A stretch of 64,000 nt of DNA, from assembly GCA_025965895.1 (NCBI GenBank), contig JAOPWC010000105.1, forward strand, positions 1 to 64,000, written 5' to 3'. The translations under genes were made by a program, and so were the position numbers. Of this stretch, positions 28,189-39,535 are shown piece after piece (position 1 is the stretch's first letter; every line of letters starts with the position of its first letter). The stretch is from Mycobacterium sp. (lineage in GTDB: Bacteria > Actinomycetota > Actinomycetes > Mycobacteriales > Mycobacteriaceae). Below the pieces are notes generated by a model, which saw only the letters and a list, made by a program, of their open reading frames with translations, was not told the DNA's origin and did not search any database.

Positions 28189-29387
28189 ATGCCCCGTTGC
28201 TGCTGCCCGGCGTCGACCTGGCGGCGTTCGCGGTCGCCCTGGTGGCCCGGCTGCGGATGGCCGGGGCAGCCGTAACTGCCAGCGGCGCAGCGGCTTTCGT
28301 GCAAGCGCTGCGCTGTATCGCGCCGCGTTCCCACAGCGAGCTATACTGGGCCGCCCGGCTCACGCTGGTGAACCGGGTGGAGGACCTCGCCGCGTTCGAC
28401 GTGGTGTTCGGTGCTGCGTTCGACGATGCGGTGCTCGGACTGGATCCGCCGGCTCGACAGCGCCGAAGGGGAACCGCCGCGGTGGCTGCTCCTGGGATGT
28501 CCCAAGGTCCTGCCGTTGCCGGCGGCGGCCTCCCGTGGACGACGCGCCCCTCGTCGACGACGGCCGATCGGCACGACAGCGGTGTGGCGGTGCCGGACCT
28601 GCTGCCCAGCCGCATCGTCGCCCGCGCCGACGAGCCCTTCGACCGGTTCGATCCCGACGATCTGCGCCTGCTCGGGTCGTGGCTGCAGCGGGCGATGGCT
28701 CGTTGGCCGCGCCGCCAAAGCATGCGGCGGGAGCGCAACCGGCACGGCAAGCGGGTTGATTTGCGGCGGACGATGAACGCATCCCGCTCGACTGGCTGGG
28801 AGTCGATGCGGCTGGAACGCACTCGCCCTCGCCGGCGCATGCGCAGGATCGTGCTGGTGTGCGACGTGAGCCGCTCGATGCAGCCGTATTCGACGATTTA
28901 TCTGCACTTGATGCGGGCCACTGCGTTGCGGCGGGCGGGGATCCGCCCGGAGGTGTTCGCGTTCTCGACATCGCTGACCCGGCTGACGCCGGTGCTGTCG
29001 CACCGCTCGCCGGAGGTGGCGCTGGCGCGGGCCAACGCGAAAGTGACCGACCGCTACGGCGGCACGCACCTGGGCCGTTCCGTCGGTGCGCTGTTGGGGC
29101 CACCGCACGGCAACGCGCTGCGCGGAGCGGTGGTGATCATCGCGTCCGACGGCTGGGACAGCGACCCTCCGGAGGTGCTCGAGCGTGCGCTGAGCAGGGT
29201 GCGGCGCCGCGCGGAGCTGGTCGTCTGGCTCAATCCGCGCGCGGCGCAAGAAGGGTTCGAGCCGCTGGCCGGGTCGATGGCCGCCGCGCTGCCCCTGTCA
29301 GACCTGTTCCTTCCGGCGCACTCCCTGACCGGGCTTCGAGAACTCTTCGACGCACTGTCGGCACGCACCGTATCGGTAAACGCGTAG
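28185..29387 (+). CDS. coxE: CoxE-like VWA-domain protein
   Basis: Partner of the MoxR-type ATPase in copper-centre assembly of CO dehydrogenase. The 400-residue protein has a variable, Arg-rich N-terminal half and a C-terminal von Willebrand A domain (about 220-395) whose metal-ion adhesion site begins DVSRS (227-231) with GGTHLGRSVG and IIASDGWDSDPP further on. GTG start inside the coxG stop. Last clear member of the coxMSL-XdhC-MobA-MoxR-coxG-coxE run; a small gene follows after 84 bp. Confidence 0.92.
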   Translation: MNAPLLLPGVDLAAFAVALVARLRMAGAAVTASGAAAFVQALRCIAPRSHSELYWAARLTLVNRVEDLAAFDVVFGAAFDDAVLGLDPPARQRRRGTAAVAAPGMSQGPAVAGGGLPWTTRPSSTTADRHDSGVAVPDLLPSRIVARADEPFDRFDPDDLRLLGSWLQRAMARWPRRQSMRRERNRHGKRVDLRRTMNASRSTGWESMRLERTRPRRRMRRIVLVCDVSRSMQPYSTIYLHLMRATALRRAGIRPEVFAFSTSLTRLTPVLSHRSPEVALARANAKVTDRYGGTHLGRSVGALLGPPHGNALRGAVVIIASDGWDSDPPEVLERALSRVRRRAELVVWLNPRAAQEGFEPLAGSMAAALPLSDLFLPAHSLTGLRELFDALSARTVSVNA

Positions 29388-29471
29388 TGCGCTACTCGCG
29401 ACAGCCTGTCCCGTCGGCGTCCACACTCGCTGCACCTGGGGCACCACCCAGAAACGACGAGGAGGAACGAC

Positions 29472-29861
29472 ATGGCGAAGATGGTGGGCGTATGGATCCA
29501 CGTTCATCCGCGACGGCGTCTGGCGGATGATGTGGTTCTGACGGTCGGCGCAACGCTGCTCATGAGCGAAGCCGAGGTGCGCAAGATCGGGCTCGGTCTC
29601 TTGCCCATCGACATCCAGATCAGGGATCGGGACTTTCCCGGCTTCGATGATCGCGTGCACATCGCGACTTTTCATTGCGCCGCTCATCAGGTGGGTCCGA
29701 ATCACTTCCACACCGAGGTCATTGTGCCGCACAGCGAGGTCGAGGATTCCGAGCCGTGGTTCGAGAGAACGGCCGAACTCTATGCCCGGCTGCGGGGCAA
29801 TTCGATTGACCTGTCGACGAACTGGGCCAGTTCACAGATGGAGCACGTCCGGTTCAAGTGA
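29472..29861 (+). CDS. Small conserved hypothetical (Rv0367c-like)
   Basis: A 129-residue soluble protein with no motif I can name. It has a His-rich central part (VHIATFHCAAHQVGPNHFHTE, of which the first 20 residues span about 67-86) that could bind metal, and otherwise mixed alpha/beta composition without signal or membrane segment. The ATG has GAGGAGG upstream. Same-strand position after coxE, as I recall for Rv0367c, hints at a link to the cox locus. The His cluster would suit a metal-handling role, but that is inference. Confidence 0.75.
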   Translation: MAKMVGVWIHVHPRRRLADDVVLTVGATLLMSEAEVRKIGLGLLPIDIQIRDRDFPGFDDRVHIATFHCAAHQVGPNHFHTEVIVPHSEVEDSEPWFERTAELYARLRGNSIDLSTNWASSQMEHVRFK

Positions 29862-29878
29862 GCCGGCCGCCGGTCGGT
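29862..29878. terminator. Hairpin between convergent genes
   Basis: GCCGGCC, loop GCC, GGTCGGT: a 7-bp stem with two G-U pairs if read on the plus strand, filling the 21-bp gap between the small Rv0367c-like gene and the convergent DedA gene. Tentative terminator without a U-tract. Confidence 0.35.
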
Positions 29879-29882
29879 TGGA

Positions 29883-30584
29883 CTACTCCGGGAGCGGCTC
29901 GGGCTTGGGCTCCGCTGCGCGGCGCCGCTCGAGGAATGCCCGGGCCGCCGAGATGATCGCGGGAAGCATCGACACCAACGCGATGGCCAGAATCACCAGC
30001 TCCAGGTGGTTTTTGACGAACGGCACGTTGCCGAGGAAATAGCCGAGCAACGTCACACCGCCGCCCCACAGGATGCCGCCGACGATGTCGAACCCCAGAA
30101 ACACCGGGTAGCGCATCTTCGAAACACCGGCGATCACCGGGGTGAACGTCCGTACCACCGGCACGAACCGCGCCAGGATGATGGTGAACGGGCCGTGCTT
30201 CTCGAAGAACTCGTGCGAGTCGGTGACGTAGTGCTTCTTGAAGAACCGCGAGTCTTCCTTCTTGAACAGCGCGGGACCGATCTTGCGGCCGATGAAGTAG
30301 GCGGTCTGGTCGCCGCCGATTGCCGCGAGCGCGACTGCGATGACAAGCGTCCAGATGTTCAGCGTCCCGCCCGCAGCCAGTAATCCACCGGTGAACAGCA
30401 GCGTGTCCCCCGGCAGGAGCGGAAACAGCAGCCCGGTCTCGATGAAGACGATGACCAGGATGCCGGGCAGCACCGCCGCCGCGAACACGCCGCCGGGACC
30501 GATCCAGTACATCGGGTCCATGACGCTCGGCAGAGCCATGACGGTGTTGATTGTCGCCGGTGCGGCGGCGCCGGTCGTGGTCAT
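29883..30584 (-). CDS. DedA-family membrane protein (Rv0364-like)
   Basis: DedA/SNARE-associated membrane protein, a family that flips lipid carriers such as undecaprenyl phosphate or phospholipids. The 233-residue product has FIETGLLFPLLPGDTLLFTGG (about 47-66), GGDQTAYFIGRKIG, and the key ILARFVPVVRTFTPVIAG with two arginines conserved in the family, plus about five membrane segments and a charged C-terminal tail. ATG at 30584 preferred over an extension to 30686 that would run into the fba promoter region. Divergent from fba with 94 bp between. Confidence 0.9.
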   Translation of the reverse strand: MTTTGAAAPATINTVMALPSVMDPMYWIGPGGVFAAAVLPGILVIVFIETGLLFPLLPGDTLLFTGGLLAAGGTLNIWTLVIAVALAAIGGDQTAYFIGRKIGPALFKKEDSRFFKKHYVTDSHEFFEKHGPFTIILARFVPVVRTFTPVIAGVSKMRYPVFLGFDIVGGILWGGGVTLLGYFLGNVPFVKNHLELVILAIALVSMLPAIISAARAFLERRRAAEPKPEPLPE

Positions 30585-30678
30585 CACGCCCAAACATACC
30601 GGCGCAAGGTGGCGGTACCGGAAACGGTGCCGTTTGAGATACTGCGAAAGACACCGTGACCAGCCGAGAGGAACTTCC

Positions 30679-31716
30679 ATGCCCATCGCTACGCCCGAGG
30701 TTTACGCCGAGATGCTGGGCCGCGCCAAGGAGCACTCGTTCGCGTTCCCGGCCATCAACTGCACGTCGTCGGAGACCGTCAACGCGGCATTGAAAGGGTT
30801 CGCCGACGCGGGCAGCGACGGCATCATCCAGTTCTCCACCGGCGGCGCCGAATTCGGCTCCGGCCTTGGCGTCAGGGACATGGTGACCGGCGCCGTCGCG
30901 TTGGCTGACTTCGCATACGCGGTCGCCGACAAGTACCCGGTCACCGTCGCCCTGCACACCGACCACTGCCCGAAGGACAAGCTGGACAAATATGTCCGGC
31001 CGCTGCTGAAGATCTCCCAGCAGCGCGTGGCCGAGGGCAAGCACCCGCTGTTTCAGTCGCACATGTGGGACGGTTCGGCGATCCCGCTCGACGAGAACCT
31101 CGAGATCGCCCGCGAGCTGTTGAAGCAGGCGGCGGCCGCGAAGATCATCCTGGAGATCGAGATCGGCGTGGTGGGCGGCGAGGAAGACGGCGTGGTGGGC
31201 GAGATGAACGAGAAGCTCTATACCACGCCGGAGGACTTCGAGAAGACGATCGACGCGCTGGGCGCAGGCGAGCACGGCAGGTACCTACTGGCCGCGACGT
31301 TCGGCAACGTCCACGGCGTCTACAAGCCCGGCAACGTGAAGCTGCGGCCCGAGATCCTCGCCGAGGGACAGAAGGTGGCCGCCAAGAAGCTCGGCCTCCC
31401 GGAGGGCAGCAAGCCGTTCGACTTCGTTTTCCACGGCGGATCGGGTTCGGAGAAGTCGGAGATCGAGGAGGCGCTGCGCTACGGCGTCGTCAAGATGAAC
31501 GTCGACACCGACGCGCAATACGCGTTCACCCGTCCGGTCGCGGGGCACATGTTCACCAACTACGACGGCGTGCTGAAGATCGACGGGGAGGTCGGCGACA
31601 AGAAGGCGTACGACCCGCGCAGCTACCTGAAGAAGGCCGAGGCCAACATGAGCCGGCGCGTGGTCGAGGCCTGCACCGACCTGCACAGCGCCGGCCGGTC
31701 TGTGACCTCTAGCTGA
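30679..31716 (+). CDS. fba: Fructose-bisphosphate aldolase, class II
   Basis: Zinc-dependent aldolase of glycolysis and gluconeogenesis cleaving fructose 1,6-bisphosphate. The 345-residue protein shows FAFPAINCTSSETVNAAL near the start, the zinc-site TDHCPKDKLDKYV (about 95-107), an EIEIGVVGGEEDGV segment and FVFHGGSGSEKSEIEEAL (about 248-265). ATG with GAGGAA upstream. The stop codon directly abuts the stop of the convergent gene, with no spacer. Monocistronic by context. Confidence 0.97.
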   Translation: MPIATPEVYAEMLGRAKEHSFAFPAINCTSSETVNAALKGFADAGSDGIIQFSTGGAEFGSGLGVRDMVTGAVALADFAYAVADKYPVTVALHTDHCPKDKLDKYVRPLLKISQQRVAEGKHPLFQSHMWDGSAIPLDENLEIARELLKQAAAAKIILEIEIGVVGGEEDGVVGEMNEKLYTTPEDFEKTIDALGAGEHGRYLLAATFGNVHGVYKPGNVKLRPEILAEGQKVAAKKLGLPEGSKPFDFVFHGGSGSEKSEIEEALRYGVVKMNVDTDAQYAFTRPVAGHMFTNYDGVLKIDGEVGDKKAYDPRSYLKKAEANMSRRVVEACTDLHSAGRSVTSS

Positions 31717-32499
31717 TCAACTTCCCGGCGCCTGGCAGATCTTCCACTGCCGGTCTGTGTACTGCAGGTCGAAGCTACGGGTCGACCTGGTCTGCGGGGC
31801 GTATGCCATGAACGAGGTGACGTTGGCCTCGGCGTGCTGGCCGTTGACGACGACCTCGTCGACGCTGGCCACGACCGGATATTGCTCGGCCGCGGCCACC
31901 CGGGCGTGGGTGTCCTCCCACGCCTTGTCGTCGTAGTTGACGTAGTTGTCGCGCGTCGTCCCGCAGGTGATGCCGCGCAGCGCGGCCAAGTCGCCCTTCT
32001 GCACCGCGACGTCGAAGTTCTGGATGGTCAGGCGGACCATGTCCTCCTGCGACACTTGAGGCGCCGCCTTCTGCGTCAACCATACGGTGCCCATGATCGC
32101 GATCGCGGCGAGCGCCGCGATCACCAGGATCAGCGCCAGCACCCAGCCCCAGCTGCGGTTTCTGCGCATTCCGGCGCCGGCGCGTGGCGCGATCGACTGC
32201 GGTGTCGCCGCGCGTGGGCCGCCTGCCCGTGCGAGGGGTTCTGTCGGGGCGGAAAAGACCTCGGTGGCCGGTTCGGGTGGAGTGTCGATCTTCTCCGTAG
32301 CGCCGGCGTCGAAGCTGGACGGCGCGGTGAAGCGCCGCTGGGTGGGTGCAAGGTCGGGTCGCGGCGTGGACGGTGGCGAGAACACCTCGGTCTCAGCCTC
32401 GTCGCTCACCTGGCCTTCGTCCGACGCGTGCTCGACCGCCGCGGTGGCATCGTCGGCCGCCCCTGTGGCGTCGTGGTCGGGCCCCGATGGGTTCGACAT
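31717..32499 (-). CDS. Membrane protein with Pro/acid-rich N-terminus (Rv0361-like)
   Basis: A 260-residue single-pass protein: a long acidic, Pro/Thr-rich cytoplasmic segment (1 to about 120) with two EVFSxPxxP-like repeats, one transmembrane helix (about 126-148, WVLALILVIAALAAIAIMG), and an extracytoplasmic NTF2-like domain (about 155-260) with Cys in ITCGTTRD and WKICQ that could form a disulfide. This architecture resembles mycobacterial Mce-associated or DUF4878-type proteins. The ATG at 32499 was chosen over 32535 by sequence character. Stop-to-stop with fba. Confidence 0.8.
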   Translation of the reverse strand: MSNPSGPDHDATGAADDATAAVEHASDEGQVSDEAETEVFSPPSTPRPDLAPTQRRFTAPSSFDAGATEKIDTPPEPATEVFSAPTEPLARAGGPRAATPQSIAPRAGAGMRRNRSWGWVLALILVIAALAAIAIMGTVWLTQKAAPQVSQEDMVRLTIQNFDVAVQKGDLAALRGITCGTTRDNYVNYDDKAWEDTHARVAAAEQYPVVASVDEVVVNGQHAEANVTSFMAYAPQTRSTRSFDLQYTDRQWKICQAPGS

Positions 32500-32601
32500 C
32501 CGTGCTGTTGTCCTCTGCTGGTGACGACGATTCACAAGACACGTTCAGCCGGAAGCTTATCCACTTCTCGGCGCTGCGCCGCGCCACGGCACAATAGGCG
32601 C

Positions 32602-33018
32602 ATGACACCGATCGGCGACCTGCTGCAACCCGAGCCGATCCGGCTGCCCGGCGACGACGCGGCCGAGGCCGAGTTGCGGGCGAACGAGAATCCGGCCATC
32701 GTCGCCGCGGCCCACCCGGCGGCATCAGTGGCCTGGGCCCAGCTGGCCGAAGACGCGCTGGGCGACGACAACGCCATCGCGGCCTACGCCTACGCGCGCA
32801 CGGGCTATCACCGGGGCCTGGACACGCTGCGGCGCAACGGCTGGAAGGGCTTCGGCCCGGTGCCTTACGACCACGAGCCCAACCGCGGTTTCCTGCGGTG
32901 CGTGGCGGCATTGGCCCGAGCGGCCGAAGCGATCGGCGAGACCGACGAATACCGCCGCTGCCTTGACCTGCTCGACGACTGCGATCCGACCGCCCGGGCC
33001 CACCTGGGCCTGACATAG
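32602..33018 (+). CDS. DUF3151 family protein (Rv0360c-like)
   Basis: A 138-residue soluble, helix-rich, acidic protein of the actinobacterial DUF3151 family. The region AYAYARTGYHRGLDTLRRNG (about 59-78) followed by WKGFGPVPYDHEPNRGFL is the family core and looks like a TPR-type helical arrangement. The ATG at 32602 was chosen; the frame stays open far upstream only opposite the Rv0361-like gene. No function is known. It is convergent with zitA (4-bp gap). Confidence 0.88.
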   Translation: MTPIGDLLQPEPIRLPGDDAAEAELRANENPAIVAAAHPAASVAWAQLAEDALGDDNAIAAYAYARTGYHRGLDTLRRNGWKGFGPVPYDHEPNRGFLRCVAALARAAEAIGETDEYRRCLDLLDDCDPTARAHLGLT

Positions 33019-33022
33019 CCGG

Positions 33023-33916
33023 CTACCAGTCCGCCTGGCCCTGGCAGTCGTCGGCGTTCTCGGGCGGCTCGACCTGCACGGTCGCGTGGTCGAGGCCACG
33101 CGCGGCCAGCACCGCGCGGGCGTCTTCGAGCACGCGGGCCGAGTCAGCGCAGCTGGTCAGGTGAGCGGTCGCCATGTCCTTGCCGGGGACCAACGTCCAG
33201 ACGTGCAGATCATGGACGTCCGTGACGCCGTCGACCGCGCCGAGGGCCGCCCGAAGCTCGTCGACGTCGATGTGCCTGGGCGATGATTCCGACAGGATCC
33301 GCAGCGCGGCGCGGGCCAGGGAGATCGCCCGCGGCAGCACCCACAGCGCAACGAACACAGCGACGACGACGTCGGCGTACGGCCAGTGCGTGGTCACGGT
33401 CACGACGCCGGCGATCAGCACCCCGATGCTGCCGACCATGTCGGCGACGACCTCCGTGTAGGCGCCCCTGACCGCGAGGCTCTCCTGCGATTGCGACCGC
33501 AGCAACAACACCACGACCGCGTTGGCGACCAGGCCGGCCAGCGCCACCGAGATCATCGGCACACCGGGGATCGCCGGCGCATGCCCGAGCCGGACGAACG
33601 CCTCGTAGAGGATGAACACCGCTACACCGAGCAGCAGCACCGCGTTGCCGACCGCGGTGAACACCTCTGCGCGGTGCCAGCCGTACGTGCGGGCCGGTGA
33701 TGCGCTGCCGCGGCGCGCCAGGGTGACCGCAGTCAGCCCCATGAACAGGGCGACAAGGTCGGTCAGCATGTGCCCGGCGTCCGCCAACAGCGCGATCGAG
33801 CCGATCAGCAGCGCGGTGGTGAGCTCGAGGACGAAGAAACCGGTGAGGATCGCCGCGGCGACGACCATGCGGGACACGCGCGTGTCGGCCTGGCCGTGGT
33901 CATGACCGGCACCCAT
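33023..33916 (-). CDS. zitA: Cation diffusion facilitator, ZitA-type exporter
   Basis: Proton-coupled divalent metal exporter, probably zinc. The 297-residue protein has six membrane segments, HMLTD (HxxxD) in the second, and a C-terminal cytoplasmic metal-sensing domain (DVHDLHVWTLVPG). In the fifth segment, where ZitB-type zinc exporters have HxxxD, this protein reads EVVAD, giving ExxxD. His-rich termini are short (GHDHG). Position between fba and purA equals that of M. smegmatis zitA as I recall. A 7-4-7 dyad lies just upstream. It follows the M50 protease gene on the same strand with a 43-bp gap. Confidence 0.82.
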   Translation of the reverse strand: MGAGHDHGQADTRVSRMVVAAAILTGFFVLELTTALLIGSIALLADAGHMLTDLVALFMGLTAVTLARRGSASPARTYGWHRAEVFTAVGNAVLLLGVAVFILYEAFVRLGHAPAIPGVPMISVALAGLVANAVVVLLLRSQSQESLAVRGAYTEVVADMVGSIGVLIAGVVTVTTHWPYADVVVAVFVALWVLPRAISLARAALRILSESSPRHIDVDELRAALGAVDGVTDVHDLHVWTLVPGKDMATAHLTSCADSARVLEDARAVLAARGLDHATVQVEPPENADDCQGQADW

Positions 33917-33926
33917 ACCCGCAATC

Positions 33927-33944
33927 TATGCGTGGGGACGCATA
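33927..33944. promoter_or_regulatory. 7-4-7 inverted repeat before zitA
   Basis: TATGCGT, GGGG, ACGCATA: a perfect dyad 11-28 bases before the zitA start. The 7-4-7 geometry is that of MerR-family metal-responsive operators, but ArsR-type or other repressors are possible, and it could instead act as a terminator for the upstream M50 gene. No metal regulator gene is in the window. Confidence 0.45.
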
Positions 33945-33959
33945 TATGGCAAGGCGCTG

Positions 33960-34742
33960 CTAGCGGAAGGCCGACCAGAACCGCGTGAGTTGGCCGCCCA
34001 CTGCGGCCAACGCGGACGGCACGCCTGACAGGTTGAAGAACCAGTAGACGATCGAAAAGAACCAGTGGTTCAGCGGCGGGGCGATCAGGACGACGAGCAG
34101 GATCAGAAACCCGAATTGTTTGGCGGGTTCCAGTGACCGCTGAGTCTCCGGGCTGAGGTGCGGCTCCAGCGCGCCGTAGCCGTCCAGGCCGGGAATGGGC
34201 AGAAGGTTCAGAACGACCGCCGTCACCTGCAGGAACGCGAGGAATGTGACTCCGGCCCAGAACACCGCGTGGTTCGGGTCGTACAGGGCGTGCACCAGCA
34301 CCAGCAACGCCACCGCCAGCGCCACGTTGGCCAGCGGGCCGGCCAGCGCGACGAGCGTGCGCCGCCAGGCCGTCATCCACGAGGTGCGCACATATACCGC
34401 CCCGCCGGGCAGGCCGATTCCGCCGAGCGCGATGAACAGCAACGGCAAGCCGATCGACAGCAGTGGGCTCGAGTACCGCAACGGGTTGAGCGTGAGGTAG
34501 CCGCGCACGGCGACGTCGTGGTCGCCGAACCGCCATGCGGTGAACGCGTGGCCGAACTCGTGCAGGCACAGCGACACCAGCCACCCGGCGACGACGAAAA
34601 CGAAAACCCCGACATAGGCCAGCGGTCGGATCGAATTGGCGGACAGCCACGCCAGCACACCGCCGCCGGCGGTGATGGCGACGATGGCCAAAAAGACCGG
34701 GCTGGGTCGCACCGACGACTGATGCAGCGGCCGGATGTTCAC
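33960..34742 (-). CDS. Site-2 protease family (M50) membrane metalloprotease (Rv0359-like)
   Basis: Intramembrane or membrane-embedded zinc protease. The 260-residue protein has about six hydrophobic segments, the zinc-binding HEFGH (about 61-65) in the second, and the second metal motif as NLLPIPGLDGYG (about 185-196), in which Asp is the third ligand. No PDZ domain, unlike Rip1/RseP, so it belongs to the compact group of S2P-like proteins. Substrate unknown. It lies 60 bp downstream of the Rv0358-like gene. Confidence 0.88.
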   Translation of the reverse strand: MNIRPLHQSSVRPSPVFLAIVAITAGGGVLAWLSANSIRPLAYVGVFVFVVAGWLVSLCLHEFGHAFTAWRFGDHDVAVRGYLTLNPLRYSSPLLSIGLPLLFIALGGIGLPGGAVYVRTSWMTAWRRTLVALAGPLANVALAVALLVLVHALYDPNHAVFWAGVTFLAFLQVTAVVLNLLPIPGLDGYGALEPHLSPETQRSLEPAKQFGFLILLVVLIAPPLNHWFFSIVYWFFNLSGVPSALAAVGGQLTRFWSAFR

Positions 34743-34802
34743 TACACGAAACTACCGGACCATCAGGCGGCGCTCCGTGAGCCGCCGGAATGACCCGCCA
34801 AG

Positions 34803-37445
<2,643 letters not shown>

Positions 37446-37507
37446 CGACACGCCGCAATGAGTTACCGCCGCTTACCGATCGGCGTTGATGATGCGACCA
37501 TGACGCC

Positions 37508-38182
37508 GTGGCCGAACCCATTCAGCCGACCGTGCGGCAGCTCAGCACCCCGCGCGCTGCGGCGCTTGCCGGGGTGGCGTTCGCGCTGCTGTTCGGCACC
37601 GCGATCAGCCTTGTCCGCACGAGAATGCCTGAGGGCATCAAAGACAACGGCGACTGGCTGAAGACCGACCACACCGGCATCACGACCGCCACGGTGCTCG
37701 TGCCGTTCGCCGGGATCGCGTTCCTGTGGTTCATCGGGGTGGTTCGAGACGGCTTTGGCCGGTACGAAGATCGGTTCTTCGCCACCGTGTTCATGGGCAG
37801 CGGGCTGCTGTTCCTGGCGATGATGTTCGTCGGCATGGCCGTGGCTGCGGGCCTCGTGGCTACCGACAAGGGGATCACCGACCCGGCCGCACATGTCGAG
37901 GTGATCGACTTCGGCAAGATGGTGGTGCTCTCCACCTGCAAGACCTACGCGATCCGGATGGCGGCGGTTTTCATGATCTCGCTGGCGACGATTTGGCGCA
38001 GGACAGGGCTCATGCCGCGCTGGCTGGTGGCGCTCAGTTATCTTGTCGCGCTTGCCGTTCTGATCGTCAGCGACCTTAGCATGTGGGTGACGCTGGCCTT
38101 TCCGGTCTGGGTGCTGATCGTCAGCGGCCTGATACTTGCACGCTCGGGGCTGTTCGAACAGCTGCGTGCCGGCCACCACTGA
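37508..38182 (+). CDS. Integral membrane protein of unknown function
   Basis: A 224-residue protein with about six hydrophobic segments (roughly 18-36, 62-82, 95-118, 145-163, 170-190 and 195-214). The extracytoplasmic loop after the first segment carries MPEGIKDNGDWLKTDHTG. No channel, transporter or enzyme motif is evident. GTG start, independent of neighbours (62 bp after the thioesterase gene, 48 bp before purT). Similar multi-pass proteins occur across mycobacteria but I know of no assigned role. Confidence 0.8.
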   Translation: MAEPIQPTVRQLSTPRAAALAGVAFALLFGTAISLVRTRMPEGIKDNGDWLKTDHTGITTATVLVPFAGIAFLWFIGVVRDGFGRYEDRFFATVFMGSGLLFLAMMFVGMAVAAGLVATDKGITDPAAHVEVIDFGKMVVLSTCKTYAIRMAAVFMISLATIWRRTGLMPRWLVALSYLVALAVLIVSDLSMWVTLAFPVWVLIVSGLILARSGLFEQLRAGHH

Positions 38183-38230
38183 TCAGCGCCATCGTGGTGG
38201 GTTGAACCGCGGATCTGGCAGGCTGACCCT

Positions 38231-39493
38231 GTGACGGAAGAAGCACAGACGCCGGAGGCGACCGCGGAGCCGGCGCCCGAGATGCCGTTGACCGTGATGC
38301 TGCTCGGCGCGGGTGAACTGAGCCGCGAGCTCGTCACGGCGTTCCAGCGGCTGGGCGCCGTGGTGATCGCCGTCGACAGCACCGCGGACGCACCCGCCCA
38401 CGCAGTCGCGGACCGGTCGTGCGTGGTGAAGATGACCGACCCCGACGAGCTGACCGCACTGATCGAACGCGAGCAGCCCGACCTGGTCGTCGCCGAAGCG
38501 CCCGACGGCGCCGGAGCACCGGCCATCGCGAACGACGTGCTGGCGGCGGTCGGCGAACGCGGGCTCACCGACGTCGTGCCGACCGCGCGCAGCTCCCGGC
38601 TCAGCCTGGACCGCGAGGGCTTGCGCCGGCTGGCCGCCGACGAACTCGGATTGCCCACCGCGCCGTTCTGGTTCGCGGGCTCGGTGGAGGACCTGACCGC
38701 GGTGTCCGAGCACTCGGGCTTCCCGCTCGTCGTCCGGCCGGTGGTCGGGACAGAGGGTACCGGCGAGTCGGTGTTGCTGCGTTCCGACGACATCGCGCCG
38801 GCATGGGACCGTGCCGTGTCGGCAGGCGGCCGCGTCGCGCAGACCCGCGTGATGGTCGAGCAGATGGTCGAAATCGACTATGAGGTCACGTTGCTTGCCG
38901 TGCGCACCGCTGGGCCGGCGGGCTCACGGGTCCAGTTCTGTGAGCCGATCGGGCATCGCCAACTCGACGGGGACGTGCTCGAGTCGTGGCAGCCGCAGGC
39001 CATGACGCCCGGCGCGCTGGAAGCGGCCAAGTCGATCGCGGCCCGGGTCGTCAGTGCGCTGGGGGGTCGCGGCGTCTACGGCGTCGAGCTGCTGGTCAAG
39101 GGCGACGAGGTGTACTTCGCCGACGTCAGCGCCCGACCGTATGACAGCGGTCTGGTCACGCTGCGCTCGCAGCGGCTGTCGGAGTTCGAGCTGCACGCCC
39201 GCGCAATTCTCGGGCTCCCTGTGGACACGATCATGATCACCCCGGGCGCCGCCGAGGTGGTGTACGCAGGTACGCAAACAGGGCAGGACGCCTCCGACGA
39301 CGGCCGCACCGAGCGCGCGACACAGGCGCTTACCGACGCGCTCGCCGTGCCGGAGAGCGACGTGCGCCTGTTTGGGTATCGGCAGAGCTATCCGCGCCGC
39401 AGGCTCGGGGTCGCCCTGGCCACCGCCGCCGACGTCACCACCGCCCGCGAACGGGTGCGGCAGGTCGCCGAGGCGCTGCGCAAGTTCGGGTAG
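38231..39493 (+). CDS. purT: Formate-dependent phosphoribosylglycinamide formyltransferase 2
   Basis: ATP-grasp enzyme making formyl-GAR from formate, ATP and GAR, a folate-free alternative to PurN. The 420-residue protein has an N-terminal MLLGAGELSRELVTAFQRLG (about 21-40), the ATP-grasp LVVRPVVGTEGTGES (about 167-181), VEQMVEIDYEVTLLAV and GVYGVELLVKGDEVYFADVS ARPYDSGL in the metal-binding lobe. GTG start. The first 18 residues (EEAQTPEATAEPAPE) are an acidic, disordered extension. Rhodanese and metZ follow on the same strand. Confidence 0.95.
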   Translation: MTEEAQTPEATAEPAPEMPLTVMLLGAGELSRELVTAFQRLGAVVIAVDSTADAPAHAVADRSCVVKMTDPDELTALIEREQPDLVVAEAPDGAGAPAIANDVLAAVGERGLTDVVPTARSSRLSLDREGLRRLAADELGLPTAPFWFAGSVEDLTAVSEHSGFPLVVRPVVGTEGTGESVLLRSDDIAPAWDRAVSAGGRVAQTRVMVEQMVEIDYEVTLLAVRTAGPAGSRVQFCEPIGHRQLDGDVLESWQPQAMTPGALEAAKSIAARVVSALGGRGVYGVELLVKGDEVYFADVSARPYDSGLVTLRSQRLSEFELHARAILGLPVDTIMITPGAAEVVYAGTQTGQDASDDGRTERATQALTDALAVPESDVRLFGYRQSYPRRRLGVALATAADVTTARERVRQVAEALRKFG

Positions 39494-39535
39494 CGGGGCG
39501 CGGGCTACAAATGACAAGTGTGCAAAACTCGGGCC

